Position numbers and translations under genes: made by a program. The notes beneath the pieces are model-generated. The model did not search any database, was not told where the DNA came from, and saw only the letters and a program-made list of their open reading frames with translations. Shown one piece after another: positions 28,201-35,438 of a stretch of 64,000 nt of DNA. The DNA lies in assembly GCA_003268905.1 (NCBI GenBank), contig QLTU01000012.1, forward strand, positions 1 through 64,000, written 5' to 3'. Numbering within the stretch: the stretch's first letter is position 1; the number at the start of each line of letters is the position of its first letter. The DNA is from Acidovorax defluvii (GTDB lineage: Bacteria > Pseudomonadota > Gammaproteobacteria > Burkholderiales > Burkholderiaceae_C).

Positions 28201-28242
28201 CCGAGGGGGCTGGGTGCGGCTTCCATGCGCCGTCAGGGTGCA

Positions 28243-28524
28243 TCAGGCGGCTACCTTGACGCCTTTCCAGAACGCAATGCGGCCACGGATCTCTTCGGCC
28301 TCAGGCTTGGGGTCGGCATAGGTCCAGGCGGCATCGGGGTTGAGCTCGCCCTGGACCAGCAGCGACAGATAGGTGGCCTGGCCTTTGCGAGGGCACATGG
28401 TCTTGTGGTTGCTGAAGGTAACGAACTCGCGTTTGAGCGCACTTTCGGGAAAGTAGTGGTTGCCGTCCATCAGCACGGTGTCGTCGCTCTCGGCAACCAC
28501 CACGCCGTTCCAAGTTGCTTTCAT
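28243..28524 (-). CDS. DUF427 domain-containing protein
   Basis: This small protein of 93 aa fits DUF427, a beta-rich domain of unknown function. The typical start MKATWNGVVVAESDDTVLMDGNHYFP and the core CPRKGQATYLSLLVQGE with AAWTYADPKPEAEEIRGRIAFW are all visible. Longer in-frame versions extend into the upstream repeat and are unlikely. It is a single gene with repeat copy D directly upstream. Confidence 0.88.
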   Translation of the reverse strand: MKATWNGVVVAESDDTVLMDGNHYFPESALKREFVTFSNHKTMCPRKGQATYLSLLVQGELNPDAAWTYADPKPEAEEIRGRIAFWKGVKVAA

Positions 28525-28540
28525 GGAAATCCTTTTATAG

Positions 28541-28590
28541 TAAAAACGGGCTGTAGCGCTTGCTGCGTAAGCGCAAGCAGCTATAAATTC
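28541..28590 (-). repeat. ~50-bp interspersed repeat, copy D
   Basis: CGGGCTGTAGCGCTTGCTGC then GTAAGCGCAAGCAGCTATAA is a reverse-orientation copy with intact complementary inner arms. It lies 17 bp upstream of the DUF427 start codon. Confidence 0.8.
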
Positions 28591-28667
28591 AGTAGCAATG
28601 GCCAAGGACCACCACCGGTGTGCAGCACGGCCATGCCACCGCTGTGCTGCCCATGAATTGTCGCGGG

Positions 28668-29552
28668 TCAGCGAAACAGCGCCTCAAACCCGTCTTCGGG
28701 GGTGAAGCGGCGCGCGTGGTAGTGCAGTCGCGTGGGGCCGGGCAGGGCGCGCTCGCGCACCGGGTGCATGGCGTCGCCGGGGTAGCAGAGCACGCGCACG
28801 CCGTCGTGGTCAAACGGCTCGGGCAGGATGAGGGGCGGTGGCTGGCGGCGCGCGGCATCCAGCACGCTGGCCACGCTGGCGTGGCGCGCCAGATGGGCCA
28901 GGCTCATGATTTGCGGCGGCGCCAGGTCGATGCGGCCATCGCGGTATTGCTCTAGTGCCGCGCGCGGCGCCAGCCACACGCTGTCGGTGGTTTCTTCGTT
29001 GTCGTGCAGCGCGGTCTGGTCGGCGGGCGCCTGGGCGACAAAAAAGCGCGTGTCAAAGCGGCGGGTGCCCATGGTGGGTGCCAGCGGCGTCACCCAGCGC
29101 GACCAGGGCGCGAGCTGGCGGGTTTGCAGGCGCAGCTGTAGTGCGCCCAGCACCTGCGCAAACGGCTGGCCTTCGCGCAGCATGGCGCGGGCGCGGGTGG
29201 CATTCACCGCCGAGGTGCCGCCCAGGGGCTCGGCCAGCAGCAGGCCGCATTCCTCCAGCGCTTCGCGCAGCGCGGCCACATACAGGCCGGCAGCGGTGGC
29301 GCTGTGGGTGTCGGGTTCGTTCAAGTTTGCATGCAGGGTGGCGTGGGGCTGGTCGAGGTGGGTGTCAGCGTCCAGGGTGGCGTCGTCGGCATCGAGCTTG
29401 CCGCCGGGAAACACATACACCCCCGCCATGTTGGATGCCTGGGCGTTGCGGCGCAGCAGCAGCACCTCGGGGCCAGCGGTGCTGTCGCGCAGCAGCACCA
29501 CGGTGGCGGCCGCGCGGGGAGTTTCGGGAAGGCCTGGGGCTGCGGGTTGCAT
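28668..29552 (-). CDS. Nudix hydrolase (NUDT19-like, with insertion in the Nudix box)
   Basis: Nudix enzymes hydrolyse nucleoside diphosphates linked to another group; NUDT19-like members act on CoA derivatives. Here the glycine part of the box (YVFPGGKLDADDA, about residues 49-61) is separated from the catalytic REALEECG (about 99-106) by an insert of about 40 residues, as in that subfamily. The 294 aa fit it. The substrate is inferred. The gene stands alone on the minus strand and is divergent from the SDR gene. Confidence 0.82.
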   Translation of the reverse strand: MQPAAPGLPETPRAAATVVLLRDSTAGPEVLLLRRNAQASNMAGVYVFPGGKLDADDATLDADTHLDQPHATLHANLNEPDTHSATAAGLYVAALREALEECGLLLAEPLGGTSAVNATRARAMLREGQPFAQVLGALQLRLQTRQLAPWSRWVTPLAPTMGTRRFDTRFFVAQAPADQTALHDNEETTDSVWLAPRAALEQYRDGRIDLAPPQIMSLAHLARHASVASVLDAARRQPPPLILPEPFDHDGVRVLCYPGDAMHPVRERALPGPTRLHYHARRFTPEDGFEALFR

Positions 29553-29696
29553 GGAAATCCTTCAAAGCGTTGGGCAGTCGCACCCGCTACTGCAATCGGG
29601 CGTGGCGTGCCTTAAAGTGCAGGGCAATGGCGCAGCGTGCACGGTAGCAGAGCCTGCGCACATTCTTTATCCCCCAGACGACAGGAGAGCAACAGC

Positions 29697-30605
29697 ATGG
29701 CGATCAATTTCAACGGCCGCGTGGCCATCGTGACGGGCGCCGGTGGCGGCTTGGGCCGCCAGCATGCGCTGGCACTGGCGGCGCGCGGCGCCAAGGTGCT
29801 GGTCAATGACCTGGGCAGCGGCGTGCACGGCGAGGGCGGCTCGGTCAGCCCGGCGCAGGCGGTGGTCGATGAAATCCGCGCTGCCGGTGGCGAGGCGCTG
29901 GCCAATGGCGCCTCGGTCACCGACTTTGCGGCGGTCGAAGCCATGGTGCAACAGGCCATCGACGCCTGGGGCAGGGTGGACATTCTGGTGAACAACGCCG
30001 GCATTCTGCGTGACAAGAGCTTTGCCAAGATGGACATGGCCGATTTCCGCCTGGTGGTTGACGTGCACCTGATGGGCGCCGCCAACTGCTGCAAGGCCGT
30101 GTGGCCACACATGGTGGCGCAGGACTATGGCCGCATCGTCATGACCACATCGTCCACGGGCCTGTATGGCAACTTTGGCCAGGCCAACTACGGCGCGGCC
30201 AAGCTGGCCCAGGTGGGCCTGATGCAGACGCTGGGCATTGAAGGCGCCAAGCACCACATCCATGTGAACGCCCTGGCACCGACGGCCGCCACCCGCATGA
30301 CTGAGGGCCTGATGCCCGAAGAGGTGCTGGCCGCCCTGAAACCCGAGGCCGTGGTGCCCGCCATGCTGGTGCTGGCGCACGAGAGCGCGCCGACGCGCAC
30401 CATTTTGTGTGCGGGCGCGGGCACGTTCGAGGCGGCGCACATCACGCTCACGCAGGGCATTCACCTGGGCTTGGGCGCCGATGTGCCCGAGCAGCTGGCC
30501 GCGCGCCTGGCCGAGGTGACCGACCGCGCCGGCGAGCAGATACCACAAAGCGGCGCAGCCCAGGGCACCAACGAAGTGGGCAAGGCGCTGGCGGCAAGGG
30601 TTTGA
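29697..30605 (+). CDS. SDR family oxidoreductase (3-hydroxyacyl-CoA dehydrogenase-like)
   Basis: This is a short-chain dehydrogenase. It has the cofactor motif TGAGGGLGRQHALALAARGA (about residues 14-33) and the catalytic tetrad: NNAG, a serine in TTSSTGLYGNFG, and YGAAK. The phrase NDLGSGVHGEGG and the length of 302 aa resemble the (3R)-hydroxyacyl-CoA dehydrogenase domain of multifunctional beta-oxidation enzymes. The substrate is inferred. The start MAINFNGRVAIVTG follows a GGAG site. Confidence 0.88.
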   Translation: MAINFNGRVAIVTGAGGGLGRQHALALAARGAKVLVNDLGSGVHGEGGSVSPAQAVVDEIRAAGGEALANGASVTDFAAVEAMVQQAIDAWGRVDILVNNAGILRDKSFAKMDMADFRLVVDVHLMGAANCCKAVWPHMVAQDYGRIVMTTSSTGLYGNFGQANYGAAKLAQVGLMQTLGIEGAKHHIHVNALAPTAATRMTEGLMPEEVLAALKPEAVVPAMLVLAHESAPTRTILCAGAGTFEAAHITLTQGIHLGLGADVPEQLAARLAEVTDRAGEQIPQSGAAQGTNEVGKALAARV

Positions 30606-30675
30606 CCCGGCCGCAGGCGGGCAGCGCTGCGCCGTGCTAAGTTCCGGGCCGACCCCGTAGATCGGTAACAAAGAT

Positions 30676-32199
30676 ATGAGCACCTTGCAGCAAAAAATCA
30701 CCGCCTGCCCCCCCGATGCCCTGGCTGGCATCCGCCGTGGCATCGAAAAAGAAGGCCTGCGCGTGCTGCCCACGGGCGATCTGGCCCTTACGCCGCACCC
30801 GGCGGCGCTGGGCTCGGCGCTCACGCACCCGCACATCACTACCGACTACAGCGAGTCGCAGATCGAGCTCGTCACCGGTGCACACCGGGGCGTGCAGCAG
30901 TGCCTGGATGAGCTCACCGAGATCCACCAGTTTGCGCTGCGCACGCTGCACGAGCAGGGCGACGAAATGCTGTGGGTGTCGAGCATGCCGTGCCGTCTTC
31001 CCACCGACGAAACCATTCCGCTGGCGCGCTACGGCAGCTCCAACGTCGGGCGCGCGAAAAGCGTTTACCGCATGGGCCTGGGCCACCGCTACGGCCGGCG
31101 CATGCAGACCATTTGCGGCATCCACTACAACTGGTCGATGCCCGGGGTGACGAGCGAGCAGTATTTCGCCCTCATCCGCAACTTTCGGCGCAACGCCTTT
31201 GTGCTGCTGTACCTGTTTGGCGCCTCGCCCGCGCTGTGCCCGTGCTTTGCGCAAGGGCGCCCGCACGCGCTGCAGCGCCTGAGCGACCAGGCGCTTTACC
31301 TGCCTCACGCCACCTCGCTGCGCATGGGCCGCCTGGGCTACCAAAGCGACGCGCAGGCCACGCTGGCCGTCAGCTACAACGGCCTCGATGGCTATGCCGA
31401 CTCGTTGCACGAGGCGCTCACGCAGCCCTATCCCGCCTACGAGGCTGTGGGCATCCGCAACCCGGGTGGCGACTACAACCAGCTGGGCACCAGCCTGCTG
31501 CAGATCGAAAACGAGTTCTACGGCACCATCCGCCCCAAGCGCGTGATTCAGCCCGGCGAGCGCCCGCTGCACGCGCTGCGTGAGCGCGGGGTCGAATATG
31601 TCGAGGTGCGCCTGATGGACCTGGACCCGTTCGTACCCGTGGGCATCACCGCCGAGACCATGCGGCTGCTGGATGTGTTCCTGCTGCACTGCCTGCTGTC
31701 AGACAGCCCGCCCGACACGCCGCAAGAGATCACCGAACTCAAGCGCAACCAGCACCTCACGGCCGAGCGTGGCCGCGAACCGGGCCTGTGCCTGGTGCGC
31801 AATGGCCAGAATGTGCCACTGGTGGACTGGGCCGCGCAGGTGCTGCAAGAATGCGCGCCGCTGGCAGCCGCGCTGGATGCCTCGCACCACAACACCGACT
31901 ACAGCGCCGCGCTGGCCAGCGCCCGCGCCACCCTGGCCAACCCGGTGCAAACGCCCTCGGCCCGCGTGCTGGAGCAGATGGCACGCGAGCACGGCAACAA
32001 CTTCACCAGCTTCAGCACCCACCAGTCGGCCCAGGCGCGCGATGCGCTGCTGGACCTGCCCTGGAGCGACGCCCAGCACGCGCGCTTTACCGCAATGGCC
32101 GAAGAATCGGTGGCCGCACAAAAGGCCATCGAGGCGGCCGACGCGCTGCCCTTTGAAGAATGGCGCCAGCACTACATGGCGGCGCAGGGGTTGGGCTGA
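30676..32199 (+). CDS. gshA: glutamate--cysteine ligase (proteobacterial type)
   Basis: GshA joins glutamate and cysteine in the first, ATP-dependent step of glutathione synthesis. The protein shows GIEKEGLRV (about residues 18-26), TDYSESQIELVTG, MPCRLPTDETIPLARYG and GRRMQTICGIHYNWS, all typical of the E. coli-type enzyme. Its 507 aa are slightly under the 518 of E. coli. It lies alone, far from the glutathione-dependent frmA-fghA pair. Confidence 0.95.
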   Translation: MSTLQQKITACPPDALAGIRRGIEKEGLRVLPTGDLALTPHPAALGSALTHPHITTDYSESQIELVTGAHRGVQQCLDELTEIHQFALRTLHEQGDEMLWVSSMPCRLPTDETIPLARYGSSNVGRAKSVYRMGLGHRYGRRMQTICGIHYNWSMPGVTSEQYFALIRNFRRNAFVLLYLFGASPALCPCFAQGRPHALQRLSDQALYLPHATSLRMGRLGYQSDAQATLAVSYNGLDGYADSLHEALTQPYPAYEAVGIRNPGGDYNQLGTSLLQIENEFYGTIRPKRVIQPGERPLHALRERGVEYVEVRLMDLDPFVPVGITAETMRLLDVFLLHCLLSDSPPDTPQEITELKRNQHLTAERGREPGLCLVRNGQNVPLVDWAAQVLQECAPLAAALDASHHNTDYSAALASARATLANPVQTPSARVLEQMAREHGNNFTSFSTHQSAQARDALLDLPWSDAQHARFTAMAEESVAAQKAIEAADALPFEEWRQHYMAAQGLG

Positions 32200-32517
32200 G
32201 CTGAGCCCTGCGGCGGATTCAGGGCAGGGCCGGCTCAGGGTGGATGGTGTTTGACGGGGGCTGTGCAGAGTTGGCGCACTGGTGAGCATCCATGGTGATG
32301 ATCGTGAGCGCGGCAATGGGCCCATGTGCCCGCGGGTTCTGTCGGTGTGGCTGCGACCCGTTGCGAATGCCCTTTCTGGCAGCGCGAAGAACGGGGCGCG
32401 GAGCAGCATCTCGCCGCCTGACCGCAAACGCCTTCAGACGAACGCGTCAAGCGGATGTGTCGGGCTGCATTTTCACAATCCAGCCCGGCGGCAATGCAGC
32501 TTTGGCGGTCGATACGA
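32200..32517. other. 318-bp intergenic interval with no recognised gene
   Basis: I see no gene, repeat or strong terminator here. Short open frames have no family similarity. Confidence 0.6.
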
Positions 32518-33111
32518 TTACTTGGCTGCCCGGGCCCTGGAGAAACCGACACCGGCCAGGGCGAGACCGACCAGCAGCAGCGATGCTGGTTCTGGCACGG
32601 ACCCGCCAGTCAAGTTTGCGTCATCGAAAACGATCGTTCCCGCCGCGCCTGAGGCACCAGAGGCAAACAAACCGCTCACGCTCTTGCCATCGGCAAAAAA
32701 GATCGTTGCCAACTCGTCACCCCGGAAGTCTGGAATGAGCAACTCATCAACGAAAGTTCCGTTCCAGCCACCGTAGTCCATGCCCGAATAGTTGAAAGCG
32801 TTGCTGCCGGCAAAGTTCCATGTCGCAGTAAATGCGCCTTCGGGATGAGGCGAATTGGTAAACGTAGCCACCGGTGTTCCGAGGGCTCCAATCGGCGGCA
32901 ATTCCCAGATGGCCGAAGGGGGTGCGCCGCTGTCGGCCACAAAGTCAATTTGAAAACCGACCATGTTTGAAGAGTAAGTCGATGTCACCGATCCGCTCTG
33001 CGCGAAGCCGCCAAAGTTGAACACGCTGACGGTGGCAGCGTGCGAGGCGCATGCAGCGAACGCAAGGCCGGCTGCCAGAGCCAGGCGTTTGAACTTGAAA
33101 AATTGCTTCAT
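32518..33111 (-). CDS. PEP-CTERM sorting domain-containing protein
   Basis: This is a secreted protein of 197 aa with a signal peptide (MKQFFKFKRLALAAGLAFAACASHA). A Gly/Ser/Asn-rich body of beta-sandwich character follows. The C-terminal PEP-CTERM tail is VPEPASLLLVGLALAGVGFSRARAAK in shorter parts: the VPEP motif, a membrane helix and a basic end. Such tails direct sorting by an exosortase (EpsH/XrtA type), usually linked to exopolysaccharide. No exosortase gene is in the window. A -24/-12-like element lies about 55 bp upstream of the start. Confidence 0.9.
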   Translation of the reverse strand: MKQFFKFKRLALAAGLAFAACASHAATVSVFNFGGFAQSGSVTSTYSSNMVGFQIDFVADSGAPPSAIWELPPIGALGTPVATFTNSPHPEGAFTATWNFAGSNAFNYSGMDYGGWNGTFVDELLIPDFRGDELATIFFADGKSVSGLFASGASGAAGTIVFDDANLTGGSVPEPASLLLVGLALAGVGFSRARAAK

Positions 33112-33695
33112 GTCTTTTCTCTCGTCGTTTGAAGCAGTGGGATTACTGCCCTGTCCTGTCGCTGGAGCACGTTTGATGCCACCGCTGTAACTTGTTGTCG
33201 CCATTGAGAAAGACCTGCCGTGGCAACTTGATGTGTAAAAAAATCCGACATTCGAGAGCAAGTCTTTTCAACGCGCTTTCGTGACGCTGGGGTCGCGATG
33301 GGATGTTCAGACCTGTTGGTCGAGGCTCTGACTGGGGTGTCTGTGGTTGGTGGCTACCGGTTGAGTGCCGTTGCCCATGGTCGAGAGCGCATACCAGCGG
33401 CCTGGGCACTCCCGGGTGCGCGAATATCTTCTCGGTCACAGCACGCCATATGTTGGCTGCGGTGAACGCATCTAGTCTAGACGCGGCCAGTCGCCGTTGA
33501 CGGTTTGTGGTCGACAGCAGCCGACCCAATACAGCACGGTTGGTTTGCGACTGCCATTGAAGCGGTCACATTCACGCAGAGGTCTGGCTGCGAGCCATCA
33601 ACCAACCGGTCATTTCCATCGGCATCCGCTCGTATCACCGAGAATTCAAAAATAATAGCTGCTAGCGCTTATGCAGCAAGCGCTGCGGGCATATT
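33112..33695. other. 584-bp interval upstream of the PEP-CTERM gene, no gene supported
   Basis: The interval contains the putative sigma54 site for the PEP-CTERM gene and repeat copy E at its right end. An open frame on the minus strand (33143-33529) has no recognisable similarity, and I do not call it. Confidence 0.55.
33166..33181 (-). promoter_or_regulatory. possible sigma54 (-24/-12) promoter of the PEP-CTERM gene
   Basis: On the minus strand TGGCATCAAACGTGCT matches the TGGCAC-N5-TTGCW pattern, with the required 10 nt between the GG and GC pairs and two mismatches. Control of PEP-CTERM genes by RpoN with PrsK/PrsR is known in Zoogloea, which makes the match more believable. Confidence 0.4.
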
Positions 33696-33698
33696 TCA
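33645..33698 (+). repeat. ~50-bp interspersed repeat, copy E
   Basis: ATTCAAAAATAATAGCTGCT, then AGCGCTTATGCAGCAAGCGCT and GCGGGCATATTTC. Its inner arms AGCGCTT/AAGCGCT are intact. It reaches the stop codon of the oxidoreductase-like gene. Confidence 0.8.
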
Positions 33699-33941
33699 CT
33701 CAAAATTGGCAGGGTCGATCTGCAGCAACGCTTCTTGGCGCCAATATTCGGCCGCATCGAGGTACCCCTCCCATACGCAGCCGTTGCAGCCGCGCCCGCA
33801 GCAGGTGGTGGGCTCTGGCGGGGGTGCCCGCAGTAGCACGCTGTGCGCCCGGGCTTGCTGCTGCAGCGCCTCGAACATGGCGCGGGCCGAGGGGGCGTCG
33901 GTGGCGCGGGCGGGCACCTGCACCCGTGGTTCTGGCGTCAC
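33696..33941 (-). CDS. oxidoreductase-like domain protein
   Basis: This small protein of 81 aa has the Oxidored-like motif CCGRGCNGCVWEGYLDAAEYWR, given here in parts: CCGRGCNGCVWEG then YLDAAEYWR. This cysteine motif is found in short proteins and at enzyme N-termini, and its role is unknown. The likely start is a GTG at 33941 that overlaps the stop codon of the upstream membrane-protein gene (GTGA). The only in-frame ATG upstream lies inside that other gene. Confidence 0.7.
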   Translation of the reverse strand: MTPEPRVQVPARATDAPSARAMFEALQQQARAHSVLLRAPPPEPTTCCGRGCNGCVWEGYLDAAEYWRQEALLQIDPANFE

Positions 33942-34192
33942 GACTGGTTGCGGGCCTTGGTTGCCGCCGCCCGGCGCATGGCATAGCGCACCAGAAACCC
34001 GCCGCCCAGCACCAGTGCAAACCAGCCCGCCAGGGCTGACTGGGCCATGATGTCCTGCACGCTGGGCGAACGCGCCACATAGGGGCCAATCAGCACCACC
34101 AGCCCGATCAGCGCGCAGGTGACGCCCTTGAACAAAAGCTCTTTGTCGGCCTTGTCGGCGGGGCTGGCGGGGCGGTTGGCGGGTGAGGGCAT
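33938..34192 (-). CDS. small two-helix membrane protein, hypothetical
   Basis: This 84-aa protein has a Pro/Lys-rich cytoplasmic start and two hydrophobic segments (about residues 22-42 and 52-70), ending in a basic tail. No family is recognised. It precedes and overlaps the oxidoreductase-like gene by 4 bp, so the two probably form a small operon. Confidence 0.7.
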   Translation of the reverse strand: MPSPANRPASPADKADKELLFKGVTCALIGLVVLIGPYVARSPSVQDIMAQSALAGWFALVLGGGFLVRYAMRRAAATKARNQS

Positions 34193-34443
34193 GGCAGGGG
34201 TGCAACGGTGGGGAACGGGACGCGATTATCCTAGGAGGCTCTCGAACTTGGAAATCGTCGGCTGCAAAGCGGCCGCAGCGGTCCATTTATTCCCGTCTTT
34301 TTGCCCCATAGCCGGGCTATGGCGCTGCAAACCCGGCAAAAACTGTCCTCGCTGGGGCCGCTTTTCGCTATCGACGCTCCAAGTCCGACCGCCTCCTGGC
34401 CACCCTCAGCCCGCACCGAATCAACAAGAAAGTACCCCTTCGC

Positions 34444-35394
34444 ATGGCCATCCAGTGGTTCCCCGGTCACATGCACCTGACCAAGAAAGCCATCACCGAA
34501 CGCATCAAGGACATTGACGTGGTGATCGAGGTGCTGGACGCGCGCCTGCCCGGCTCCAGCGCCAATCCGCTGCTGGCCGAGCTCACGGGCCACAAGCCAA
34601 CCCTCAAGGTGCTCAACAAGCAGGACGTGGCCGACCCCGAGCGCACGGCGCTGTGGGTGGACTGGTACAACGCCCAGAGCGCCACGCGCGCCGTGGGGCT
34701 GGATGCCTCAGACCCGGCGCCCGCCCGCAAGCTGATTGACGCCTGCCACCTGCTGGCGCCCAACCGGGGTGGCATGGCCAAGCCCATGCGCGTGCTGATC
34801 TGCGGCGTGCCCAACGTGGGCAAGTCCACGCTCATCAACACCCTCACCAACAAGCGCCAGGCCAAGACGGGCGACGAGGCGGGCATCACCAAGCTGGAGC
34901 AGCGCATCACGCTGGCCGACGACTTTTACCTGTGGGACACGCCCGGCATGCTGTGGCCGCGCATCGTGGTGGTGGAAAGCGGCTACAACCTGGCCGCCAG
35001 CGGCGCCATTGGCCGCAATGCATACGACGAAGAACTGGTAGCGCTGGAGCTGCTGCGCCGCCTGCAAACGCACTATGCGCCCCTGCTGGAGGCACGCTAC
35101 AAGCTGGGCCTGCCGGCCGGCACAGTGGCCAGCATGCACGACGAAGACCTGCTGGCCGCCATTGGCAAAAAGCGCGGCGCCATGCTGGGCGGCGGGCGCG
35201 TGAACCTGCAAAAGACGGCCGAGATCGTGATGACCGATTTCCGCACCGCCATTTTGGGCCGCATCACGCTGGAAACGCCTGCCGAGTTCGAGGTCTGGCG
35301 GGCCGCCGGTGCGCTGGCGGACGCCGAGCGCGAGGCCAAGAAGCAGGCCCGTGAAAACCGCAAGAAGAAGGGCAGCGGCACCCGCGAGCCCTGA
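34444..35394 (+). CDS. ylqF: ribosome biogenesis GTPase YlqF/RbgA
   Basis: This is a circularly permuted GTPase that helps assemble the large ribosomal subunit. The G motifs occur in permuted order: NKQD (about residue 58), GVPNVGKSTLINTL (about 121) and DTPGMLWPRI (about 165). The N-terminus MAIQWFPGHMHLTKKAI is typical of the family. Its 316 aa end with a basic Lys/Arg tail. It stands alone. Confidence 0.93.
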   Translation: MAIQWFPGHMHLTKKAITERIKDIDVVIEVLDARLPGSSANPLLAELTGHKPTLKVLNKQDVADPERTALWVDWYNAQSATRAVGLDASDPAPARKLIDACHLLAPNRGGMAKPMRVLICGVPNVGKSTLINTLTNKRQAKTGDEAGITKLEQRITLADDFYLWDTPGMLWPRIVVVESGYNLAASGAIGRNAYDEELVALELLRRLQTHYAPLLEARYKLGLPAGTVASMHDEDLLAAIGKKRGAMLGGGRVNLQKTAEIVMTDFRTAILGRITLETPAEFEVWRAAGALADAEREAKKQARENRKKKGSGTREP

Positions 35395-35438
35395 GTCCAA
35401 AGCCCTACGCGGACCCGACGCGCGGCACCACCGGGCAG

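Larger units (their letters stand above)
27859..28242. other. gene-free 384-bp interval made of repeats
   Basis: No convincing gene lies here. The interval holds repeat copy C (27861-27912) and a direct repeat of about 115 bp in two units with a 135-bp period (27950-28200). Open frames through it merely duplicate the repeat sequence and have no family similarity. Confidence 0.7.

Noticed and set aside
27920-28321. Open frames of 68 and 133 aa with an internal duplicated segment
   Set aside because: The duplication is the 135-bp DNA repeat read in frame; no ribosome site or family similarity supports coding.
33143-33529. 128-aa open frame upstream of the PEP-CTERM gene
   Set aside because: No family similarity, no ribosome site and a composition typical of chance frames in GC-rich DNA.
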